Source of the DNA: Limanda limanda
Taxonomy: Eukaryota; Chordata; Actinopteri; Pleuronectiformes; Pleuronectidae
NCBI RefSeq assembly: GCF_963576545.1
Contig: NC_083647.1
Coordinates: forward strand, 5,561,507 to 5,625,506
DNA: 64,000 nt
Reading direction: 5' to 3'
The position numbers were made by a program, and so were the translations under genes. Of this stretch, positions 1 to 11,212 are shown in pieces (positions within the stretch are counted from its first letter, which is position 1; each line of letters opens with the position of its first letter). A model generated the notes under the pieces. That model had not been told where the DNA came from and did no database searches. It saw only the letters and a program-made list of their open reading frames with translations.

Positions 1-2392
1 TCAAACTTGGCATTTCTGGTTTGTAGTCATCGAGCGCGGTGCCTGTCCAAAACATGCCTCTTTGAAATGTGTTGTTTTTTTGGCCTGTGGTGATGCTGGT
101 TGCAGTTTTCTTTCTGAAACCTTGAGAGTGACCTGCAGTCATTGAGGAGCAGGAAATAAAGTGTTGTTTACCTTTCAATGCAAATTTTACAGGAGTTAAC
201 ATTTGATGTGTCAATACAAAAAGCCATTTTTCAAATGTTGTGCCGATAAGATGAACAGTTCTTATGATATGTTCCACATACAGAGAGTCAGACAGACATT
301 TCTGGTAATAGGAGACATATTAACACCCGGATGTATTGTCATGAAACTTGCTACAGATATTACATATTAAGTCCAACAAAGTTTATCTCTGAGACTCCAG
401 AAATGTTTTGTGGACTCAAACACTTCAGTCACCCCTCCATCCCCCATAGTGGAGAGTAGATAATGAGTGGATTACATTTTTTTTGAGTAAACTATCCCTT
501 TAAGGTTGATATCTCTGAACAGTCGATGAAATGTGTGAGCGACTGGACAGGACATCTCTGCATAATGTCAAATTTGTACTAAAAACTGACTAGACAAAAT
601 ATATATATATATATTTTTAGAACTTGTGATTCTAGGTTGCATCATCTTGTCCAATGTGACAAACAATGGGGCAAAAACATGTGGAGCAACCGGCAGAGAA
701 ACTAAAGATAAAATAAATTGGTTTCTTATATCAGAGTAAACCATGTTTCAGGCTTGAGAATAAAAACATGCAGTCCTGTCTGTGCTCTCCATATGGACGC
801 ATTCCTTTATTCTCACACTGCTCGCTCTTTGCTTTGCGCTTCATTACAAGAGATAAATATCATAACTCATATCTTTGTGCCACATGAAAAGTGGACTGTC
901 CAGCACCAGCAACAAGACGAGAAGTGAATTCTGTCCTTTATTTATTAGTTCTCCTGCTCGAGCTGCATCAGTACATCACTTCACTTCACAAATTTAACCT
1001 TGATGCTCATCAAACCAGACTTGAGGCCTGTTTAAATCCACTTACCCCAAGGGTAAGTAGTGGACCTAATAGACTACCTATCACTGCTTTCCAAATTAAC
1101 TGAATTTTGCCTCGAATATAATAAATGGCTGATTTTGAATTAAATTAATTATCAAAACTGTCCCTGATGCTGGTTATGTTTTTTCGTATGTCATTTGTTT
1201 TTGCTTGACTCATTATCTTTATTCCATTTGCATTACATATTCCCCATGAATTGGAATTCAAGGCACAATCATTAGGTCATCATTTTAAATTGGCTTACAT
1301 TTTTTATGATCAAAACCATGTTTGCATGATTGATTTGATTGGTGTTATTTTTTCACATAGAAAAAAAAGAGTACCAATAACACATCTCCAAATACAATCC
1401 ATGCTAAATTAAGATGGTGTACTACATAGAAATCAAAAACATCTGTGTTAGGAGTGTGGGGATTAGCATATCAGCATTATGACATTAGCATTTAGCTTAA
1501 AATACTGCTGTGTGTGGACTTCAAACTTTTTAGTTTGAAACATAAACTAAAAAGACAAGTCATTTTGTTCATCAAATAGTTGCTGCCTGTAGCAGAGGTC
1601 ATACATTCTGCTTCCTTCATGTTAGCAGATGGGACATTTGAAATCTAAGTGAAAAATAAATGTTTCCAAAGTTGGTTTCTGTAATTTTCGGTAGTTTATC
1701 AGGCGCGTATATTGTATGATCTCAAAACCCAAGCTCCTGACGAAGTGATGAATGAGTCACTGGTATTGATCCGCAGTGCTGCCAACCCTGACAGATACAT
1801 CAAGGACATTTTGTTATATTGGGCAATAAAAACTTTATTTCCCCTTCCATGGACTACTGTGGCATGGACACATCTTTCATTTCCCTGTCTGCAACAACTA
1901 AACTGTGTGGCACTCAAAGTGACCGCATAACAAAAACTACCACTGCCTGAGGTGACTCCTATAGTAAACGGACTTACTTGTAATGTCCGATTATTTGTCA
2001 GTTTATTTTTGGGGGGAGCCTTTTTTCGTGTAGTGGTAAGTTTCTGTTGCTAAGCTAAAGTTGGGGGGAACGTATCCTGACATCATGGAAGCAGAGCAGA
2101 TCTTTTTTCAGTACGGAACCTAAGAAACGGTTTGAGGAAGAACTGCTGCTGATTCCTGCCAACATAAAAGCAGCTGTGGTGCTTTCACCATTCAAATGTC
2201 TTCAAGCTGGTGTAACAATGAAAAGCACAAAGTGTAGGCTCTGGCTCAGTATTACTGTTAATGGTACTGAATCATGTGAAACTTCGGCAACAACCCTTAA
2301 AATGTAAGCATTTATGGGACAAAGTGTGGGTGATATACAAGAGGGAGGGAAGTGTTGGGGAGATCTAAGATGTGTCATTGATGACTTTGAGA
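1..2392. other. non-coding DNA, no gene seen
   Basis: Short frames of 60-116 codons occur on both strands, but none has a recognisable domain, a codon pattern distinct from its surroundings, or a convincing splice structure. A short TA run lies near 600-614. A stretch around 1455-1500 rich in TTAGCAT/TCAGCAT-like words resembles relic repeat sequence. I see nothing else that I can name. Confidence 0.6.
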
Positions 2393-2771
2393 GGCGGTGG
2401 ACTAGTGGCAGAAAAACTGGACTATGGGCAAAAATTGGGAAGATATCAGACTGGAAGGTCTCTGGTTCGACCCTACGGAGTGACAACAAAAAGAACCATA
2501 CCTGGATGGACAACATCTGGATCTGTTCAAAAAAGTCCAAGAGGACTCTCCCTACCCCACTGTCTAAGTGCCCCTGAGCAAGGCACCTTACTCCCCAAAC
2601 ATCTGCTCACCGGGCGCCGTGCATGGCTGCCCACTGCTCTGTGTGTCCTGCTGTGTTTACCAGATGTGTCAAAAGCAGAGGACAAATTTCCCCCATTTGC
2701 ATTTAGTGTAATCTGCATGTAGTGTAATCTGTGCATGTGTGTGGGATTAATAAATGTATCTTGTATCTTGA
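2393..2771 (+). mobile_element. tRNA-derived SINE (V-SINE-like)
   Basis: The left part resembles a tRNA gene with RNA polymerase III control boxes: an A-box-like GTGGACTAGTGGC near 2397 and a B-box GGTTCGACC at 2464-2472, about 60 bases apart. It is followed by a central segment containing CCCCTGAGCAAGGCACCTTA (2571-2590) and CACCGGGCGCC, wording I recognise from the conserved core of fish SINEs of the V-SINE type. The 3' end finishes in short repeats of TGTATCT (about 2755-2770), a typical SINE tail. No clear flanking target duplication was found. The tRNA-like head, core and tail order is seen in the sequence; the family name rests on memory of teleost SINEs. Confidence 0.72.
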
Positions 2772-3066
2772 GCTGAGTGCTAATATCAGCATGTTAAAAA
2801 GTTCAAAATGTCAATTCTAACTCATAGAACAGTTAATGCTGTTTGAAAGGTCATTAATGATGTCATTAAAATGTAAACCTGACAATGTGACCCTAGTGAC
2901 CCCAGTCCATAAAATGTCATAGCAATTATTCCAATATAGTTCTGGAGACTTAACGGTCGTATTATAATCAGGTGAGGACCAATGAATATTTGAGAACAAA
3001 TTGAATGACAATCCAATTTGTGAGATATTTCAGTCTGAAACAAAGTGAAGGATCAACCGACCAATC
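2772..3066. repeat. relic teleost interspersed repeat
   Basis: The segment contains wording common in fish genomes: TCAGCATGTTAAAAAG followed by a stretch ending in GAGATATTTCAGTCTGAAAC and CAACCGACCAAT. It carries no reading frame of interest and abuts the SINE. The class is not determined; recognition is by eye. Confidence 0.45.
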
Positions 3067-5104
3067 CTGTAATGTAGTGCTTCACCTGGTGTGTTCTCAA
3101 GGTTTCCCCTGATGAGCCTGAAATATGATTCCTGATGATGCTTTAATTTAATTTATTTATCTTTAAAATTCATAAAGTGTTCCATCTTTCTCTCATCAGT
3201 GTTGGCAAAATAATAAATACTGACAAAACAGTCCCACTGTGGGACCTCGGCTCATTAAAACACATTGCAGCTCTAAGCATTTGAGGAACTAGCTCGGTTA
3301 GGTCCATGGCCCATTTTATGTCTCAAACTCAAGTGTAATGAGTGCAGTACATTAGAATACATGGAGAGCAGTTATATTAAGTGTTGCAGTGTTCACTGCT
3401 TAAACATATTATGCAGCACAGTTGTGGTGGCTTTGTGCTTGTTAGAGGCCTGAACCACTTAACATTTAAATTTTAGGCAATCAGTTGAGACTTTTATCCA
3501 GAACAGCTCAGGGCAACAGAGAACACGATTCAAATCCTCGATCCCACTTGAATTTAGCACTGTTTTGAACCAGAATATACAAACCATAGATTTTACTAGT
3601 GAATTACTAGATTGCTCACTGCAGACATCTCCTGTAGGTAGTTAACAGTTACGACAGCATAAAACCAAATAGAGAAAAGCAATTGAAAGTTATGGATTTG
3701 ACAAGAGTATCAAATGAAATTGTATTTCAACCATCCTCTAATGTCAGCATTGTGATGCATATCGTCTGGTTGACCTTCTTGCATCATACTTGCGTTCTTA
3801 TCTATATCAAGCTTTTTTGCAGTTGCTTACTGTAACATATGAAGGACAAAAATGAAAATAAAATAAATGCTAAATAAATAAATAAATTATGAAATAGATG
3901 AATAATACCACAAAATACTTAATATGCACTGAAATGGGTTGTTTTATATTTATTTATTAATTCATTTCAACATGTTTAATAATATCTGTATTTATACATT
4001 TATTTCCTTCCCCTGTCCACTCTCATCTTTCGGGGACAATTAGAGTTTTACGTACAGTAGTTAACGTCAAAGACTTCCACATCCAACTTTTTAGAGAGTG
4101 TGGAATATAAAGTCATACCTTGAAAGTTTGAAAGAAAAGCTTATATTTGGACATAAAGTATTTTCGGGGCTTCTGGTTACATAAAAATCATGCTGACGAC
4201 TAGCTCATCATGTCAAAGCTGGATCTGAGAGGAATAACTGTGTGCCTTGTAGGGTGTATGATGTTGTCAGCCTGTAAAGCTCAGGCCTGTGTTTACACAG
4301 AAAGCTTACAATGTGCTTTGTGTTAGTTTTGCTCCGCTGAGCCCCATTCTAGTTTCACACAAGTTTGTCATCTCCTCTCTCCCAGTCGTGTCTCCTCGCC
4401 TTCTCCATTTATTTTCCCAGGGCCTCTCTTTGTTTTGTTCTCTGACATTGTTTCCTTCTTAAATTCTTTCCTCCTTTACGCTTAAAAAAAATGTAATTAA
4501 CCTGCATTGGTTCTTTTTAGTTCTCTACCTCCCACACAAAACCCCAAATAGCTTCCCTATAAGGAAGTAACTTAATTCATCTACTGACCGATTTTCAAAT
4601 AAAGAGAAAATTGTGCTGGTTTTATAACAACCTTGATGAAAATTCCATGATATAATAAACATTCAACCAATCCAGTGAAACGACTGCCAGCAAGTCTTCA
4701 GGTGCAGATCTACACTTCAGCAGATGACTGAAAGTATAAGTAAGCTGATTAAACTGCACCAGCTGTCTTTCCTGTGTCGACAAATTAGGATGCAGTTCTG
4801 AAGTCACTTTTTAACAACACATTGTGCTTATTCAAACACTCTTCATGCACTTGACCCAAGACACAATTAAAGTAACAATATATCATAATCTAGTGATTCA
4901 ATTAAAAAAAGTAAGCCCGTCGCTGACAATGTATAATTTGCCTTTCCTAAACAATGGCTACACAGCAATATAATTAACATTGTGTCAAGCACGACAGATT
5001 TGGACGCATTCATGATGGCGCTGAAGTGGATCATGATGCTTTGCAGCAATCAAACGTGTTTCAAGAGGAAAAGGAGGCCTTCAGTGAATGTGTTGTTATG
5101 GTTC
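3067..5104. other. non-coding DNA, no gene seen
   Basis: The stretch is AT-rich with a run of AATAAATAA-type words near 3855-3890 and 3945-3965. Short frames at 4622-5049 are not supported by any motif. No RNA gene or clear repeat boundary was found. Confidence 0.6.
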
Positions 5105-5335
5105 AACTGCCTCACAGCAAGAGGGTTCCCTCTCTCTCTCTTCTGTGGAGTTGGAAGGTTCCCCCTGTGTTTTTTTGTGGGTTTTCCTTCCTTCAACAGT
5201 CCAAAGACATGCTGATTGGGGTTAGGTTAATTGGAGACTAAATTGATACTCATATTGATCATAATAGACCATAGATGTGACTGTGAAGGATTGTATTTTT
5301 CTGTAAGTTGGCCCTGTGATACACTGAGAATCTGT
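5105..5335 (+). repeat. relic interspersed repeat (class undetermined)
   Basis: The wording GTCCAAAGACATGCTGATTG (5199-5218), then GGTTAGGTTAATTGGAGACT and TAAGTTGGCCCTGTGATACA, is a widely dispersed teleost repeat consensus that I recognise in a diverged state. The frames overlapping it are non-coding by-products. I could not see either end of a parent element. Confidence 0.5.
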
Positions 5336-5463
5336 CTATGTCGTACATACTGTACATAAAGCAATCTCCTGCTTCCCCAACATGCTCAAAGGATATGTAG
5401 TATATATTATGGTGGAATGGATGGGTGATAAACCTAGGCAGGAATACAGGAATACTACGCACA

Positions 5464-5466
<3 letters not shown>

Positions 5467-5498
<32 letters not shown>
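5467..5498. repeat. (TA)n microsatellite
   Basis: An uninterrupted TA dinucleotide run of about 16 units. Confidence 0.95.
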
Positions 5499-5501
<3 letters not shown>

Positions 5502-7312
5502 ACTTGTGGCATAGGTCAACTCCCTATTCATCATCACAGTTTCAGTTTCTTGGATACAGGGACTCTTTCACAGTAACATGTCCTGGATTACACCATCTGT
5601 TGTTCACAAGCAGCTGCCCCCCCCTTTCTTCCTATGGCTCTGCCTGCAGCCTCTGTCGGTCCGTACGGTCGGAAAGCTGCTGATAGAGTTGGAGTCTGGA
5701 ATATGTTCCTGCAGCCGTGTCTCAATAAGCACACAGCTGCATTCCCCATATTCCCTGTAGGTTTGAGTCAGCGCACTGAACTCATCCATTTTTATTCTTC
5801 AGGGACAATTCCCATAATGACACGAGGTAGACAGGGTTTAGACTTTCTCCTCCTTAATCTCTGTTTGGCTCTGGCCCTGCATACCAGACGTCTCCTTAAG
5901 TGGTCAGGAATTTAAAGCTTCACTTCGGGCAAAGAGTGATTGGAGAACAGCATCACAAAACACATAAGTAATCTTGATGAAAATATTACTCTGTTTTCAA
6001 CAAATTCCTTTAGAAATTATTTACGGATGCAATTTCCTATTTTTATCATTTATAATTCATTTAAAATACATCAAGCACAAACATGTTTAACACATTTTAT
6101 ACGTGTATATTTAGATGGCCTCCCCCCTCAGCCCCTGGTTTGGATAAAATACCACCCATGTGTGGTTGCTAAAGAGCCAGGCTGTCCGTGTCCTCCTAAT
6201 CATTACAGGCGTCTCGGTCTCTGAGGGGTTCCACTGCCATCCTATGACCTGTAAATGTGACTTAAAGAGGCGACAGTGACAGCCGTGTGTCCACCTCCCC
6301 TGAAGTGAGCAGGAAACCACTTCAGCACTGTACTGTTGTCGTTTTGAGCTTTTCAGAAGCTTTGCTTACAGGCTTTAATGTAATTGTTGACATTTAGATC
6401 CCAGGGTGAACGGATTGCTGCACCTCGGAGGAGTAATGCTTCTTTGATTGCAGCCCTTGGTCCTGCAGAGAGGTTAAAACGTCTTCCTTTAACGTCCTGG
6501 AGGTGAATCAATGGGGGCTGTGATGGTGTCTCTGGATGCTGCACGCCAATATTCATTATCTAAGCGATGGTTGACTCTGGTATTCTCTTAGCTCCAAATC
6601 TCAAAGGTTTGGGAAGTCAAGAAAAAAACGTATTTTTAGCGTTTTGTCATTTATTTTGTTTAACCAAGGGGCATCGAACAGGGGAAAAAACATTCATTTA
6701 AAAATGTGCAGTTGAATTGAACTCAATTTCATTTAACTGTTAAAAATGCAATCATGTGTAATTCACGAACTGCGTGATGGGGAAGTTCGCCTGATGAGAT
6801 GACGAAGATGGGAAAAGGCTCAGAGTTACATGAACAGCTTATTAACTGATGGGCAATAATATAAGCAGATTTCATCCCAAATTGTTGCTGTAATTTCCTG
6901 TTTTCATGTCAAGGTATGGCCCCATTTTAATTCAGCCATCTATCCATCCATTATCTCTACAGCTTATCCCCTGAGGGTCGGGGGGGTGGCTAGAGACAAT
7001 CCATTCGAATTCAGTCTAATGAAATGTAATCACAGTTTGTGCACAGGCAAGTGGTGATGGATCAGTTTTAAAGCATCTAGCTGCTAATTAGAAAAGCATG
7101 ATCAGTATGTAGAACACACAAGATCAAAAAACAAACATGTTATTGTCTGTTTCAGAAGCTGATTGTGACTCACTTTTTTGCGCTGGGAATTCCAGTCTCC
7201 TAGTTCATAGAAAACAGTGATGGGACCATGCCAACATCAACTCATAAGCACTGAACATGAGACCAGATTCGAAAAACCATGACCTCTGTCCTTTAAAAGT
7301 ATTTGACATTGA
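5499..7312. other. non-coding DNA with one repeat scrap
   Basis: No gene was found. Near 6945-7000 a piece reading CCATCCATTATCTCTACAGC and then CTTATCCCCTGAGGGTCGGG matches a common fish repeat start, truncated on both sides. Several 60-94 codon frames around 5578-6556 overlap in opposite directions and show no domain. Confidence 0.55.
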
Positions 7313-7762
7313 GTTCACTGCATGAAAAGAAGCGTTTGTGTCAATCTGTGTCGCAGAGAAGTGTTGGCACATCCTTCGGTTAACGACTTTCACACGTATC
7401 TGCAGGCAGCAAAGGAAACGCTCAGGGTTCCTGCAGTTGTCAAGCCTGTGAGCTGTTGAGATTTGACCCCCCCTGCTCCAACTCCTAGAGGACGCTTTCA
7501 CATGCAAATGACAATGCTCTGAGCTTCACAAATGCAAATCAGTTTCCCTGAGAGCAGATAACACCAATATGTAAGAGGCACCAACAAACTATCTGGCTGA
7601 GTAAACCAGGCTTAAAATAAATATTAAACCTGAAATTTTAAATTGTTCTTAAGTAAGTAAGTGTGCTATAATGAATTATATTGTATACCACGAACAAAGG
7701 TCAATGCAGTCAAAAGAAATGAAACAATGCACTTTATTTCAAATTTTTATTGTCATCCAATC

Positions 7763-7957
7763 CTAAATCTCAACAACTGTACAGAGTGGCATGATTACAG
7801 TCACTTTTTCAATTGTGCTGGTTAAATGCACAGAGGAAGTGTAAACCACACCTCTTCCAGCAAATAAATGATGCTGGGTATGATCATCTGTGTCCTGTAA
7901 GCTCCAAACTTCTACTGGCTTTCCATAAAAATATCTGTCCTCCCAAAATACTGGCAT
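7763..7957 (-). CDS. candidate 3' exon, cargo transcript A, copy 1
   Basis: A short frame on the minus strand that ends MPLCTVVEI-stop and is followed on that strand by ATAAAAATTTGAAATAAAGTG, that is, tandem poly(A) signals. The same frame exists in the second CACTA copy, with one visible residue difference. I could not identify the protein family. It may be the last coding exon of a captured gene that starts near the CpG-rich segment at 8360-8660 and runs leftward, or it may be a chance frame kept only because the copies are young. The start shown is the first ATG in the frame, but if it is an internal exon the true left boundary is a splice acceptor. Confidence 0.3.
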   Translation of the reverse strand: MPVFWEDRYFYGKPVEVWSLQDTDDHTQHHLFAGRGVVYTSSVHLTSTIEKVTVIMPLCTVVEI

Positions 7958-8359
7958 CAAATTCACATGTCAATGGCAAACTAAGCTGTTCCATGAATTA
8001 TAAATGGTACCTTTTCACCACTACTTTCAAAATTGCTATGAAACATTCATTGATTTAATGATTTATTTTTTCAGTGTAATATTTAATCCCCCATGGACTG
8101 CACAGTGACAAAACACAGCAGCCGGCTGTTTGGATACAACATACATCTCCACTCAGTTTGATTATTATTTTAAATATAAAGGAGACACAATATAGAGCTT
8201 AAATTCCTTCATAATTTGAACTTCAATTGTCTAATTGTTGTTATTAAACTTTCTCAGTATTCCATTAAAACAGTCAACACTTTTATCCAAAGCGACTTAC
8301 GATAAGTGCATTCAACTATAAGGTTACGAACACAGAACAGCGTGAATCATGTGTGTAAA

Positions 8360-8660
8360 TGTACTAAACACCGCTGCTCACGTCACCCGCTCGCGTCATC
8401 AGCTGATGGACTCGTCCAATCAGAGCCTCGTAAACGCCGTGCAGCAGCGTCGAGTGTCCCGCAGACAGGAAGCGGGTCGTGTTTAGCTTGTCCCGTACGA
8501 GTGACTCTGTCTTCGGGGTAAATAACTTGCTGAAGTCGACACGACACTGTTCCCTGGAGGAGAAGATGAGTGCGTGTGGAGGCAGAGCCGCGGGCCCGGT
8601 GTGGACGAGTCGAGGCGGAGAAGACGGAAGCACAGTCCCTGAGTTACGGTGAGCTAGAGA
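8360..8660. promoter_or_regulatory. CpG-rich, possibly bidirectional promoter in CACTA copy 1
   Basis: This 300-bp stretch is much richer in CpG than its surroundings and contains a CCAATCAG box at about 8416. Candidate exons with poly(A) signals lie on both sides in opposite directions (leftward 7763-7957, rightward 8566-9521). The composition is seen directly; promoter activity is inferred. Confidence 0.4.
8566..8648 (+). CDS. candidate first exon, cargo transcript B, copy 1
   Basis: An ATG at 8566 opens 27 codons rich in Gly, Arg and Ala and runs into a good splice donor (ACG then GTGAGC at 8649). It follows a CpG-rich leader. The reading frame does not join cleanly to the frame of the next candidate exon (9103-9196): a simple join gives an early stop. 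Either another exon lies between, the real start is the ATG in the next exon, or the gene is already broken. The protein is not recognised. Confidence 0.3.
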
Positions 8661-8887
8661 CGCCATGCTAACCACTAAGCTAACCCTACATCTGAAAGCA
8701 TGTCCGCCACTCTTTGGGATAGCGAGAAAGTTGCTAAAATACGAATACAGCATCGAGTGCTGGAGCAGATCTAGTGCATGTGTAAATATGTATGAATTAC
8801 TTAGATGTAACAGTTTGTTCTCGTTAAGTTTTTTCATCAACGTGACTTTTTTCTGTATGTTTTCACAGCCTCAGCCCCCCCCCCCTC

Positions 8888-8915
<28 letters not shown>
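8888..8915. repeat. (CA)n microsatellite in CACTA copy 1
   Basis: An AC run of about 14 units preceded by a C tract. In the opposite-orientation copy the same site is a short GT run followed by a G tract, so the length differs between copies. Confidence 0.95.
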
Positions 8916-8919
<4 letters not shown>

Positions 8920-9102
8920 AAGAGGCGTTAGGCTGAGACGCTGAAAGTCCGGATTTAAAGTGCAGAAAATTAAGCCATTGAATGTAAGTAACTGTTTTTG
9001 AATTGTTTTGGTGTTTATTTGCTGTGGATCTTCCAACGGTGATGCAGCGCGGCTATTTCCGTTTATTAATAATAAAGTCATGTTACATGTGTTGTTTTCC
9101 AG

Positions 9103-9196
9103 CTGCCTGTCCATGACGTACAAAGACACACTATGAGCCAGTATGATCCGACCAGACCTTACATCAGCATTGAGGAGTTGTCGGAGAAGAAAGAGG
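9103..9196 (+). CDS. candidate middle exon, cargo transcript B, copy 1
   Basis: A TTTTCCAG acceptor precedes 9103 and a GTAAGG donor follows 9196. Inside, an ATG opens a frame beginning MSQYDPTRPYISIEELSEKK, unusually protein-like for this region. In the other CACTA copy the same codon reads GTG, so the Met is not shared. Using the AG at 9304-9305 as acceptor, the frame continues into the exon that reads DDMDPSFHSQERTDL. I do not recognise the protein. Confidence 0.38.
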
Positions 9197-9305
9197 GTAA
9201 GGTTATATTCATTAAATAATTTTCCAGTTACATGTAAAGGTGTATGTTGTAATTGAACTGTGCTAATTTTACTGAATGTGTTTACAGCTGATTGAAGCGG
9301 GACAG

Positions 9306-9521
9306 ATGACATGGATCCATCCTTCCACAGCCAGGAGCGCACCGACCTGTGTCCCACACTTCATATAAGACTGGAAGCTACACTGATCTCACAGCTACAC
9401 ACCACAGACGTCTACACACTGGAGAAGAGTCCCACAAAGAAGTCATGACCCAGAGGCTGCAGAGAAACATTTCAAGCCTCATCTGAGTTTTTGTACAATA
9501 TTTTTGCTGTATGTAAATAAA
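9306..9521 (+). pseudogene. candidate last exon, cargo transcript B, copy 1 (frameshifted)
   Basis: The frame reads MDPSFHSQERTDLCPTLHI and onward and is followed by an AATAAA at 9516-9521. Compared with the copy at 24380-24565, this copy lacks 10 bases after the codons for YTLEK, which shifts the frame and brings an early stop. In the other copy the frame continues to NISSLI-stop. This supports an originally coding exon that is broken here, but no family could be assigned. Confidence 0.38.
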
Positions 9522-9699
9522 GCTTTCACTCCACATATACCTTGTTCACATTTGTTCCCTGTACAATATGTTCACCTATAACATCAAGCATCACATGAAT
9601 GTTTAGTTTTAATTAACTGCAGTGCTTTTGGTAAAGGCTTACTTATAAATAATAATAAATATTAATATATACATTTTTATTATAAATATTGTGTGGGAG

Positions 9700-10040
9700 G
9701 GGCTTACCCCACGTGCGGAATGCTGTGACCCCACGTGTGCACTGCAATGACCCATAAGGTGACCAATAGCAACACTTCTACCAACCAATCACGAGTGACA
9801 TTAGTTTCAAGGGTCTGTGGTTTCCTCCAATGGTGAGTAGAGAGAGGTTCTAGCCAGCGGCTGGACTCCGATTCATATGCTAATTAGATCACACGTCGCG
9901 ATCGGTCCGCGAGGCTCAGCGAGCCCCCCCGCGGCTCTCTCCTTTGTTCTCCAAATCCCCCTTAAGGTCCGCAAACGCCGATAGACCCACCTTGTCTTCA
10001 CTGGCGAACGCCGAGGTAACATCATGGAAACAGTTGGTTA
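9700..10040. promoter_or_regulatory. GC-rich subterminal segment with CCAAT, E-box and octamer-like sites
   Basis: Near the right end of CACTA copy 1 there are two CACGTG boxes (9710-9715, 9732-9737), three CCAAT boxes (about 9763, 9785, 9827), an octamer-like ATGCTAAT (9877-9884) and a CpG-rich stretch (9895-10015). The same sites are present in copy 2. The density suggests a promoter reading inward from the end or a transposase-binding region; neither is shown by sequence alone. Confidence 0.4.
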
Positions 10041-10264
10041 CAGCAGGGGATTAGGCCTGTCCGTAGAGGTTCACTGTGACAATAATACTGCTTTTCGTCT
10101 AGTGGTTGTTGCTGAGTGATGAAGTTGCAACCAAATATTTCCAGGAGTTGTTGACACTGGTTCGTTTTGGCAAATCAGAGGTTCTCAGGAAATCAAGTGC
10201 AGATCAACAGTAGCATGTTGATGTGCCAATATATAATATACATGACTTGGTGTTTCAAAAACCT

Positions 10265-10457
10265 TTAAAGATGGATGACAAGTCTTCAATTCCTCCAACT
10301 ATCCAGAAATGAAGCCAAAATATTCTAGATAAAAACACTGCCGTCTTGCACAATTAGAGTCTGTCTGGAGTCCCCCCCCCGATACTTGTGCTCAACCAAT
10401 TGCGAGTCACTGTCAACTATCAATTTTGATATTTCACCCCTTTTTTTAGCATCAAAT
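10265..10457. repeat. relic teleost repeat interrupted by an LTR
   Basis: The wording ATCCAGAAATGAAGCCAAAA, TGTGCTCAACCAATTGCGAG and TTTTTTTAGCATCAAATG is a dispersed fish repeat that I recognise in diverged form. It stops where the LTR begins, as expected if the LTR element landed in it. Confidence 0.42.
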
Positions 10458-10458
10458 G

Positions 10459-10932
10459 TGTGACGTCCTGTCATTTTAGTTTGTTCATTTCAGTCTCTGT
10501 GTTTTCTGTTTCCTGTTTTATTTTGTCGTCTCGCTTTCCTTGTGTGTTGTTCCAGCTTCTTGGGTGTGTCACTTCCTGTCTTGGAGGTTGTCTTCCCAAA
10601 TCCTCATGTGTTGCACCTGTGGCTAATTACCCCTGCCTTCCCTGTGTCTCTTTATAAGCCTCTGTGTAAACCTTTGTCCCTTGTCGGTTTGTTACTCGTT
10701 TTACTGGTTGTCATATATGGTTTGTCTTGTCTTGCTGTCTCGTCCAGCTTTCCCGTCCCGGATCTTCTGAGTTCTTGTCGCTTGGATTATGCTCCTCGTG
10801 TTCTTGTTCCCTCCAGTGTTACCTGTTAGTGTTTATGTTTTGTTTTTGTCTTGTTAAAAGACTCTTGTTATATTAAATACCCTTTCTGTTTATACCTCTG
10901 CATCCTGGGTACATCTCCAACTAACCGTGACA
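10459..10932 (+). repeat. LTR of a Ty3/gypsy-type retrotransposon
   Basis: A 474-bp stretch begins TGTGACG and ends CCGTGACA, the TG...CA form of a retroelement LTR. It is T-rich, has a TATAA at 10653-10657, and is followed within 20 bases by an ATG reading MDPAEV, the usual start of gag in these fish elements. No second LTR was found in the window, so the 3' partner is lost or very diverged. Boundaries rest on the TG/CA ends only. Confidence 0.6.
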
Positions 10933-10950
10933 GAATGAATCGACCAAAAT

Positions 10951-11212
10951 ATGGACCCAGCAGAGGTTAGTTTATTATTTTGATTGTCTGGTGTCTGAGC
11001 TGGAGTGGGGAGGCCCAGACACTGTGCAGACCCTGGAGGAGATCTTGGTGATGGAGGCCTGGCTTAAAGATCGCCCTTGGGTGAGCCACACCGTGCCATA
11101 CCTGGTGGAGGTGCAGGAGAGGTTGAGGAAGATGCGCAGCACTGCAGTCCCACTCTTTAACCCGTTTGAGGGAACCCGCCTGACCCTTGGTGGACCCCGC
11201 AGCCTGCAGTAG
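10951..11212 (+). pseudogene. gag-like fragment of a gypsy element, broken
   Basis: The ATG at 10951 opens MDPAEVSLLF and then hits a stop at 10981. The remaining protein-like part runs in another frame from about 10991, with the wording LEEILVMEAWLKDRPWVSHT and LTLGGPRSLQ, then a stop at 11210-11212. The frame change plus stops show that it is dead. It follows directly behind the LTR, which is where gag sits. Assignment is by position and character, not by a diagnostic motif. Confidence 0.5.

Larger units (their letters stand above)
7316..10104 (+). mobile_element. CACTA-type (EnSpm/CMC-like) transposon, copy 1
   Basis: A 2789-bp unit with imperfect terminal inverted repeats. The left end reads CACTGCATGAAAAGAAG; the right end, reverse complemented, reads CACTAGACGAAAAGCAG. 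The element is flanked on both sides by GTT (7313-7315 and 10105-10107). A second copy in opposite orientation lies at 23811-26597 and diverges exactly at the same two points, which fixes the boundaries independently. CACT-starting ends with 3-bp target duplications are the signature of the CACTA/EnSpm group. No transposase was recognised inside, so this copy is probably non-autonomous. The interior holds a CpG-rich segment, candidate exons, a CA repeat and another CpG-rich segment near the right end. Confidence 0.82.

Noticed and set aside
8863..9357. 164-codon minus-strand frame in CACTA copy 1
   Set aside because: It reads through the CA microsatellite as a Cys-Val run and is antisense to better exon candidates. 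The equivalent in copy 2 is much shorter.
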